Source: JBEKEX01 sp050013615
GTDB taxonomy: Bacteria > Chloroflexota > Anaerolineae > Anaerolineales > Anaerolineaceae
DNA: 11,428 bases
Assembly (NCBI GenBank): GCA_050013615.1
Contig: JBEKEX010000104.1
Span: 1-11,428 of the forward strand
Direction of reading: 5' to 3'
How positions within the stretch are numbered: position 1 is the first letter of the stretch; every line of letters begins with the position of its first letter. The position numbers were made by a program, and so were the translations under genes. Below are positions 6,194-11,428 of the stretch, piece by piece. The notes under the pieces were generated by a model. That model had not been told where the DNA came from and ran no database searches. It was given only the letters and a program-made list of their open reading frames with translations.

Positions 6194-8302
6194 ATGGCAT
6201 CTATAAAACAATTCTTGGGTCTCGATAGTAAAGCCGGGATTTCTCGTAGCATTTTGTTGATTGCTACGGCTGCTCTTTCCTATGTGGCGATTATTTTGCC
6301 TTTTTACGTCAATGCGGGATACTCTTCGTTGCATACCGGCGATGTGGCTCCCCAAGATGTTTTAGCGCCGCGGAATTTGACGTATCTGAGTGACGTCCTC
6401 ACTCGCCAGGCCCAGGAACAAGCAGCAGCCGCTGTTAGTCCGGTCTATTTATCCGCAAGCCCTGATATTTCTCGCGCCCAAATTGAACATTTGCAATCGA
6501 CCTTGGATTACATTAACTCAGTCCGTCATGATACCTATTCCTTGGCCGCACAAAAGGTTGCAGATCTGACCAATATGCAGCCGGTAGTGATCGATGCTAA
6601 CATGGCACAACAAATCCTGAGCTTTACCGATGATCAATGGAATGCCGCACAACAAGAATCACTCAATGTGCTGGGGCAAATCATGCGTAGTTCCATCGAT
6701 GAAGATCAAGTTTCGCGTGTTCGAGATAACCTACCGACCTATATCAGTTTTTCGTTGTCACAGGACGAAGCTTCCATCGTCAAAGCGTTGGTTTCTCCCT
6801 TCATAGCAGCTAACAGCCTTTATTCTGAAGATGAGACAAATCGCGCCAAGGATGCCGCACGCAGTGCGGTCACGCCGGTCACACAAACATACATTTCCGG
6901 GGAAACGATCGTGACCCGTGGAGAGATCATTACACCTGAGAAAATGGAGGCTTTGCAGCAATATGGCCTTGCACAATCCAGCAGTAATAACGCTGAACTG
7001 CTAGCAGCATTGGCAATCACGATTGCTCTGCTTGGTTTTGTTTTCCTGTATTTTAATCGGAGGAAAGTCAATATTGTGCAAGAGTCACGCAGCCTCGTCG
7101 TGATTGCCTTGCTCTTTTTACTCTTTTTATTTGCGGCCCGTCTTGTCATACCTAACCGGACGGTTATACCTTACCTATTCCCATTGCCGGCGTTCGCGAT
7201 GATCGTTGCCAGCCTTTTTGGTTTGGAATTGGGGATTATCCTTTCGCTGGTGATTTCGCTGCTGGCCGCTTTCGCCTTGCCTTCCGGTTTGGATTTGACA
7301 GTTTATTACATGTTGGCAAGCTTATGCGGTATTCTGGTGCTTCTCAAGGGACGGCGGATTGCCAGTTTCTTTTGGTCAGGCCTTGCAATTGGCGTTGTTG
7401 CATCGGCCAGCGTGGTCGCTTACCGGCTTGCTGCAGGTGGAACCGATCTTTATGGCCTGCTGACTTTGACCGGTGCGGCTTTCTTGTGCGGGCTGGCTTC
7501 TTCGAGCGTTACATTGATCCTGCAATATATTGTTTCGCAACTTCTGAGTTTGATCACCCCTTTGCAGCTCATCGATCTGTCGCGTCCGGATCATCCGTTG
7601 TTGCAATTGATCTTGAGAAATGCACCAGGCACTTATCAACACAGCTTGCAAGTGGCGAATATGGCAGAACAAGCTGCTGAGAAGATATCGGCGGATGCGG
7701 TATTGACCAGAGTGGGCGCATTATTCCATGATGCCGGTAAGGCAGCCAACCCTGCATTTTTTGTCGAAAATCAAGTTCCCAGCCAACTCGACCTGCACGA
7801 GAATTTGAGTCCTTATGAGACAGCGCTAATCATCATCAAACATGTGCCCGATGGCGTGGAACTAGCGCACAAGTATCAACTCCCTTCACGCTTGATCGAT
7901 TTCATAAAAGAGCATCATGGTGATCTTATCACCCGCTTCCAATATGCCAGAGCTCAGGGAGATGCTTCGGATAAAAATTCGGTAGATATTAATGCTTTTC
8001 GCTATCCCGGCCCGCGACCCCGTTCGAGAGAGACTGCTGTGTTAATGCTGGCCGATAGCTGCGAAGCAAAGGCAAGAGCAGAGCTTCCAAAATCCGAATC
8101 GGAAATTCGTGAATTGGTGATGAGCGTGATTCAATATTGCCAGGATGAGGGTCAGATGGAACTCACCAATTTGACCATGCGGGACCTTCATACCATTGCT
8201 GAGTCGTTCATCAGCACATTGAAGAACACCTATCACCCGCGCATCCAATACCCGGCAGTCAAAGCTGTAAGCCATCCAGCCGCCACACCCAAAAACGATT
8301 GA
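6194..8302 (+). CDS. pgpH: PgpH-type HD-domain c-di-AMP phosphodiesterase (7TM-HD)
   Basis: A 702-residue membrane protein with the 7TMR-HD layout. It has one N-terminal membrane helix (about 18-40), a large extracytoplasmic 7TMR-HDED domain (about 45-265), a bundle of further helices (about 267-287, 299-318, 324-340, 343-363, 368-384, 390-410, 420-455), and a cytoplasmic HD domain (about 470-650). HD metal ligands by pattern: H483 (TYQHSLQVANMAE), H512/D513 (ALFHDAGK), H550 (IIIKHVPDG), H574/H575 (IKEHHGD) and D621 (LMLADSCEAKAR). The HD segment, with FFVENQ and SPYETALIIIKH, resembles Bacillus/Listeria PgpH, which hydrolyses c-di-AMP to pApA, so c-di-AMP turnover is the inferred role. The extracellular domain suggests control by an outside signal. 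All core HD residues are present, so it should be active. It starts 9 bases after yqeY; no strong ribosome binding site is visible. Its stop lies just before the ybeY start. Confidence 0.9.
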   Translation: MASIKQFLGLDSKAGISRSILLIATAALSYVAIILPFYVNAGYSSLHTGDVAPQDVLAPRNLTYLSDVLTRQAQEQAAAAVSPVYLSASPDISRAQIEHLQSTLDYINSVRHDTYSLAAQKVADLTNMQPVVIDANMAQQILSFTDDQWNAAQQESLNVLGQIMRSSIDEDQVSRVRDNLPTYISFSLSQDEASIVKALVSPFIAANSLYSEDETNRAKDAARSAVTPVTQTYISGETIVTRGEIITPEKMEALQQYGLAQSSSNNAELLAALAITIALLGFVFLYFNRRKVNIVQESRSLVVIALLFLLFLFAARLVIPNRTVIPYLFPLPAFAMIVASLFGLELGIILSLVISLLAAFALPSGLDLTVYYMLASLCGILVLLKGRRIASFFWSGLAIGVVASASVVAYRLAAGGTDLYGLLTLTGAAFLCGLASSSVTLILQYIVSQLLSLITPLQLIDLSRPDHPLLQLILRNAPGTYQHSLQVANMAEQAAEKISADAVLTRVGALFHDAGKAANPAFFVENQVPSQLDLHENLSPYETALIIIKHVPDGVELAHKYQLPSRLIDFIKEHHGDLITRFQYARAQGDASDKNSVDINAFRYPGPRPRSRETAVLMLADSCEAKARAELPKSESEIRELVMSVIQYCQDEGQMELTNLTMRDLHTIAESFISTLKNTYHPRIQYPAVKAVSHPAATPKND

Positions 8303-8304
8303 AA

Positions 8305-8748
8305 ATGATCAACTTGAAGGTTTCCCCTGCTTATAAAGCTAAAGTTGATACGGATCTACTGGTAAAAACAGCACAATATGCAATCGACTGTGTACTTGGA
8401 CTTATGGTGGATGTTTCTATAGCTATCGTTAGCGACCGAAAGATTCAGCAACTGAATAAACGGTTTCGGCGAATTGATGCTCCTACGGATGTGCTTTCAT
8501 TTTCCTCTGATGCTGTCGATCCTATTACCGACGTGCCTTACCTGGGCGACATCGTTATTTCACTGCCGAGTGCTCAGCGAAATGCCTTGAATTCTGGGCA
8601 CCCCCTAATGGACGAGATGCAATTGTTGATCGTGCATGGCATCTTGCATCTCGATGGTTATGATCATGACACGAAGAAAAACAAAGACAGCATGTGGAAA
8701 TTGCAAGAAAAGATATTGACGAATCTTGGTATACATGTCGAAGTGTAG
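8305..8748 (+). CDS. ybeY: Endoribonuclease YbeY (rRNA maturation factor)
   Basis: A 147-residue YbeY, a zinc-dependent single-strand endoribonuclease acting in 16S rRNA 3'-end maturation and ribosome quality control. The zinc signature H-x3-H-x5-H is intact in VHGILHLDGYDHD (H111, H115, H121). The family motifs TDVLSF (61-66) and YLGDIVIS (79-86) are present, and the length is typical of the family. The ATG at 8305 is chosen; a TTG at 8299 in the same frame would add only two residues and overlap the pgpH stop by four bases. Neither has a clear ribosome binding site, so translation is probably coupled to pgpH. The pgpH-ybeY adjacency is conserved in Firmicutes, where dgkA, cdd and era follow; here a decayed gene follows instead. 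Confidence 0.93.
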   Translation: MINLKVSPAYKAKVDTDLLVKTAQYAIDCVLGLMVDVSIAIVSDRKIQQLNKRFRRIDAPTDVLSFSSDAVDPITDVPYLGDIVISLPSAQRNALNSGHPLMDEMQLLIVHGILHLDGYDHDTKKNKDSMWKLQEKILTNLGIHVEV

Positions 8749-8815
8749 GTAAAAGAGCTTGAAAAGTCGCTTAGCCTTGGATGAATTATTCCTGCATCGC
8801 AGTTTTCCAGGGAAG

Positions 8816-8821
8816 AAAGGA
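8816..8821 (+). promoter_or_regulatory. Ribosome binding site of the decayed TIM-barrel gene
   Basis: AAAGGA lies eight bases before the ATG at 8830, so the initiation signal of the following broken gene is still intact. The 81-base gap from ybeY holds no recognisable terminator or strong promoter; the gene could have been the last in the operon. Confidence 0.55.
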
Positions 8822-8829
8822 TAAAGATA

Positions 8830-9574
8830 ATGAGATTCGGAACCGTTGGTGCCCCGATTTCCACTCCTGCAAAACCTGGCGGTAGCGTTGGCGCCATCCA
8901 AAGGATCCATGAAATGAAGCTGGATGCATTCGAACTTGGATGGGTTCAGGCCGTGCGGGTGACGGAAAAGACTTGTGAACTCATCAAAGAAGAGAAAAAG
9001 ACTGTGGGACGCGGCTTACTATGGTTATCTGGCCGGGGCTACGGACATTATTTTCCACCCCGGCTCGTATTTCGGACGCGAGCCAAATGAAGTATTGAAA
9101 GTCGCCATTCCGCGCTTGCAAGAGCTGACAACTGAACTTGCTGCCAAAGAAATTCATGTCACACTGCGCCCTGAAACGATGGGAAAAGGCGCCTTGTTCG
9201 GCTCTTTCACTGATGCACTGGAGATGAGCAAGCAAGTACCTGGAGTCCTGCCTTGTTTGGATTTCGCGCATTTGCATGCAAGGTCCGGTGATGGTTCTGT
9301 GAATTCAAAGATTGAGTGGTTTAATTTAGTTAATGGCTATGCGAATTTATTGGGATCGGAATCGCTCAAATCACTCCATATCCATCTATCTGGAATTGAA
9401 TACACCAATAAAGGTGAAAAGAAGCATCTACCCCTTAGAGCATCGGATCTTAATATCAAAGAGCTTCTAGGCGTCTTGGTCTCATCCGGCTGCTCCGGAC
9501 GCATCCTCTGCGAAAGCCCTATTCTCGAGGAAGATGCCCTGTATATGCAGCAGTTATGGAATGAATTGAGTTAG
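8830..9574 (+). pseudogene. TIM-barrel protein (AP endonuclease family 2 / EndoIV-like), internally deleted and frameshifted
   Basis: Two plus-strand frames together read as one xylose isomerase-like TIM-barrel protein of the endonuclease IV/sugar epimerase superfamily. Frame 1 supplies the N-terminus: MRFGTVGAPIS, then FELGWVQAVRVTEKTCELIK (about 50 residues). From about 8990 homology continues one base over: RLWDAAYYGYLAGATDIIFH, then GSYFGRE, RPETMGKGALFGSF, LDFAHLHARSGDG, LHIHLSGIEY and ILCESPILEEDALY, to a stop at 9572-9574. Between them the usual barrel strand with the HAPY(Y/F)INL-type motif, about 30 residues, is missing. From the frame change the deletion length must be 3n+2 bases, around 89. 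That motif normally gives a metal-binding histidine; the later ligands (H in FHPG, E in RPET, D and H in DFAH, H in HIHLS, E in CESP) remain. Start and ribosome binding site are intact. A catalytic product is unlikely; the original substrate (DNA or sugar) is uncertain. Confidence 0.85.
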
Positions 9575-9581
9575 TTGCTAA

Positions 9582-10349
9582 CTAGTGCGTCAATTGGCAA
9601 ATCGATTGCCATTTTTGAACCAAATTTAGTTTATCTCGAATCGGGCGGCGGGCACAAGCGCCTGAGCCACCCAAAGCATGGCGTCGATTGCGACTGCGTT
9701 GTCGGCAAGCAGCGCGTGCGCCACCCCACTCAAACGCCGTCGGATTCTGGTTCCATCCTCGGGCGGCCGCTTCAAGCCAAGCCATAATTTGTTTGGGGGT
9801 CTGCGGATTTTGTCCTTCCAATGCTCTGCGAACCAATATGCGTTGAATCGATTCAGCCATATTCAACCAGGAACCACCCACCAGGGTATATAACGGCATC
9901 ACCCCATGCGCGAATAACCATAATACCATTTCAGGGGTATGGTGTCCTTTTAAATTATCCCAAATCAACAGCATCCGGAGCGGGGGAAGATCCTGCGATA
10001 GGCTGACCTTTATGGATAATCCTTCCTGCCAGGCTGCCCATAAAATCCGATTGGTTTCGGGGTCCAAGCTGGTTTTTTCCGGCAGCTCCTTCAGAATTTC
10101 ACTGAGCTGTTCTTTGAACCAAGTATGGAGAATCGCATTGGTTGAATGAATCACGCATTTGACACGCACCTCTCCCGTGGTCGGGTGAAAAAAGGCCAGC
10201 ATCTTCGTAGTTCCATTGCGAATGTATTCATGCGGCTGTTGAACCGGATGACTCTCCGGTTGCCAACTTTCTCCCGGATATGGAACGGTTTGATAAAGTC
10301 CAGCTTCATCATTAGCTGGCGGATGTCGCAGGTAGCCAGTACACCCAAT
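9582..10349 (-). pseudogene. IS630-family transposase, N-terminally truncated (DDE domain only)
   Basis: The minus-strand frame is open from 10349 (just after an in-frame TAA at 10350-10352) to the stop at 9582-9584 and has no Met before 10202, so the first 49 codons lie upstream of any usual start. Read through, it is the catalytic half of an IS630/Tc1-mariner type transposase: first Asp in DEAGLYQTVPYPGESW (codon at 10308-10310), then QPHEYIRNGTTKMLAFF, second Asp in LLIWDNLKGHH, and the Glu in SWLNMAES. The basic tail WGGARAACRQRSRNRRH and QKWQSICQLTH ends it, so the C-terminus looks complete. The N-terminal helix-turn-helix half, about 140 residues in the family, is absent: no such coding is seen on the minus strand up to the hydrolase gene. 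The element should be unable to transpose by itself. Some IS630 elements use two frames, so an overlapping first frame is possible, but none was found. Confidence 0.82.
9595..9616 (+). terminator. Possible weak intrinsic terminator (hairpin plus T run)
   Basis: TGGCAA (9595-9600) and TTGCCA (9606-9611) form a six-base stem around a five-base loop, followed by five T (9612-9616). It lies 20 bases after the decayed TIM-barrel stop and would act on the plus strand, ending the operon there. It sits inside the 3' end of the transposase frame, so it may simply be IS sequence. The stem is short. Confidence 0.3.
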
Positions 10350-10667
10350 TTACGTAATTTCAACTTTTCCTCTTACTCCCCGATGTTTTGAGATTACCTG
10401 TAATCTTACCTTAAAAAATGAACTGACAGGCGCTCAGCTTGAAATTACTTCTGTAGCGGTAGGGCTAACGCTGAGGCATTGGACGGTAAGGGAGTTATTG
10501 AGTCTTCCCTTGCTGTAGATTTAGTTGGGGCAGGTGGAAAGAATATATATAATATAGGAGCAGCCCGATTCACGGGTAAATTTGGGCCTGGGACAGGCGG
10601 GAAAAGCTAAAAATGAACTCGAAAAAGCACCATATTAGTTATCCCCCATGGACTGTGGCGGCACCCT
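10350..10667. other. Gene-free stretch with a small palindrome and possible coding debris
   Basis: These 318 bases lie between the transposase remnant and the end of the hydrolase gene. No intact gene is seen on either strand. A palindrome is present at 10391-10406. Plus-strand frames give short protein-like stretches that change frame twice (see findings), which could be the worn end of another gene. An AT-rich run (ATATATATAATATA) lies around 10542-10556. Together with the IS remnant, this suggests a site where several foreign or dead pieces have joined. Confidence 0.5.
10391..10406. repeat. Perfect palindrome with 7-base arms
   Basis: AGATTAC-CT-GTAATCT: two seven-base arms around a two-base centre. 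It has no T run after it, so it is not a standard terminator. It could be a regulator site or the worn end of a mobile element; no second copy was found in the window. Confidence 0.55.
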
Positions 10668-11428
10668 TTATTGAAGAAAAGTGAGAAGGCGTTGGGTCAC
10701 ATAATCCGGGTTCTCCTCGATCACCCAATGTCCCGATTGTGGAACCAGATCGCTTTGCAAATGCAAGGCTAACTGCTTGAGCAACGTCGCGCTCAGGTCA
10801 CCGGCCCCATGATCTCCGCCCATCGCCAACACCGGCATCGGTAACGGACATTGAGCAAAGAGCTTGTTCTGCTCAATGTCTTGCGGAAAGGCGCGATAGT
10901 ATTCAAAGCCTGCATGCAGACTGCTAGGAACCGTATAGTGACGCTCGTACTCTTCTCGGTGGGCTTGTGAGATAGCGGCAGGATTGAGCGAATGGTGGTC
11001 GTAGAACCAGGAGAGGTAGACCGGAACATGGTCCGTGACGAGCGCTTCTGGAAGATCCGGAACCGCATGCAAGGCAAAATGCCATCCCATAGCTTCCCCT
11101 GTTGGTGAATTAGGAGAGAGGAGCGACAAGTGATATAAGAAGTCTCCTGGAATCGGGGCTTCTAGGATGGCAAGTCGGCGAACCTCAGTGGGATGGGCTG
11201 AAGCATAGGCATAAGCTACCATACCGCCAATATCATGACCTACTAGGCTGATCTCTGGAAAATTGAGTGCGTGAACGAGCTGGTACAACTCTTCAGCCAC
11301 CGTTCGCTTCTCGTAGCCCGATGCCGAGACCGATGAGTCTCCTAACCCAGGCAGATCAGGAGCAATAACGGTGTAGTGCTGAGCCAATGCTGGCATGATG
11401 CTATGCCACTCGTACCAGGTTTGGGGCC
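10668..11428 (-). CDS. Alpha/beta hydrolase, epoxide hydrolase/haloalkane dehalogenase type, 5' end cut by window edge
   Basis: The minus-strand frame is open to the right edge. The Met at 11394-11396 is internal, because family sequence continues upstream of it (PQTWYEWHSIMPALAQHY), so the true start is outside the window; about 30-40 residues are probably missing. Visible features: the oxyanion/early strand region TVIAPDLPGLGDS, the nucleophile elbow SLVGHDIGGMVAYAYA with Asp as nucleophile (as in epoxide hydrolases and haloacid/haloalkane dehalogenases rather than Ser esterases), a cap region with YLSWFYDHHS and YRAFPQDIEQNK, the acid loop MGGDHGAGD, and the catalytic His in PQSGHWVIEENPDYV. 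It hydrolyses an epoxide or carbon-halogen bond through an alkyl-enzyme ester by family logic; the substrate is unknown. It is separated from its neighbours by a degraded region and has no visible operon partner. Confidence 0.85.
   Translation of the reverse strand, partial: PQTWYEWHSIMPALAQHYTVIAPDLPGLGDSSVSASGYEKRTVAEELYQLVHALNFPEISLVGHDIGGMVAYAYASAHPTEVRRLAILEAPIPGDFLYHLSLLSPNSPTGEAMGWHFALHAVPDLPEALVTDHVPVYLSWFYDHHSLNPAAISQAHREEYERHYTVPSSLHAGFEYYRAFPQDIEQNKLFAQCPLPMPVLAMGGDHGAGDLSATLLKQLALHLQSDLVPQSGHWVIEENPDYVTQRLLTFLQ

Larger units (their letters stand above)
9575..10365 (-). mobile_element. Remnant of an IS630-family insertion sequence, ends not resolved
   Basis: The transposase remnant defines a piece of an IS630-family element. 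The left limit can hardly lie far outside 9575, because the stop of the neighbouring pseudogene is at 9572-9574. No matching terminal inverted repeat was found by eye between that edge and 10365-10660, and the TA duplication typical of IS630 could not be assigned. The right limit is a guess, set where transposase homology ends. Confidence 0.5.

Noticed and set aside
7324..7680. 118-residue plus-strand open frame inside pgpH
   Set aside because: Alternate-frame shadow of the membrane/HD region; no family resemblance.
8299..8304. TTG start for ybeY with overlap to pgpH
   Set aside because: Possible, but ATG at 8305 in the same frame loses only two residues and gives a typical YbeY N-terminus; neither has a clear Shine-Dalgarno.
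10151..10363. 70-residue minus-strand frame upstream of the transposase as an orfA
   Set aside because: It overlaps the first catalytic Asp region in another frame and shows no helix-turn-helix; the DDE homology lies in the other frame.
11394..11396. Met as the hydrolase start
   Set aside because: Family sequence (PQTWYEWHSI) continues in frame upstream to the window edge, so this Met is internal.
1..11428. CRISPR array, tRNA, rRNA or riboswitch
   Set aside because: No regularly spaced repeats, cloverleaf-like or rRNA-like sequence was recognised; long intergenic leaders are also lacking except for the 128-base divergent region.

Overview
The window reads as a chromosomal segment of a bacterium, most likely of the phylum Chloroflexota (Anaerolineae-like). 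This assignment is an inference from gene content: coenzyme F420 genes next to an SsnA-type amidohydrolase, and a run of an M20 dipeptidase, a YqhQ-type membrane protein, an anchored SLBB/helix-hairpin-helix protein, YqeY, a PgpH-type c-di-AMP phosphodiesterase and YbeY. No rRNA, tRNA or CRISPR array was seen.

Left block (1-2774, minus strand): a tight three-gene operon transcribed leftwards. An SsnA-like metal-dependent amidohydrolase is followed after 13 bases by npdG (F420:NADP oxidoreductase), whose stop overlaps the cofE start (F420-0:gamma-glutamyl ligase) in an ATGA junction. cofE is cut by the left edge within a few residues of its expected end; it is only visible as an edge-open frame on the minus strand. 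npdG and cofE place F420 biosynthesis and F420 reduction in one transcript.

Centre (2775-8751, plus strand): a 128-base divergent intergenic region, then six closely packed genes: M20 dipeptidase, yqhQ-like (DUF1385), ComEA-like, yqeY, pgpH-like and ybeY. Spacers are 2 to 11 bases. pgpH and ybeY are adjacent, as they are in Bacillus. These are largely housekeeping functions: peptide turnover, membrane or second-messenger control, and rRNA maturation.

Right part (8752-11428) is decayed and accessory. A TIM-barrel gene of the AP endonuclease 2/EndoIV fold has lost about 30 internal codons and is frameshifted, and one metal-binding site is gone. Immediately convergent to it, with only seven bases between the two stops, is the catalytic half of an IS630-family transposase without its N-terminal DNA-binding half. 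About 318 gene-free bases follow, holding a small palindrome and possibly a degraded plus-strand coding remnant. Last is an alpha/beta hydrolase of the epoxide hydrolase/dehalogenase type on the minus strand, cut at its 5' end by the right edge.

I found no clear new multi-gene system. The points most worth a second look are the linkage of the SsnA-like amidohydrolase to F420 genes and the decay scar in the TIM-barrel gene beside the IS remnant.
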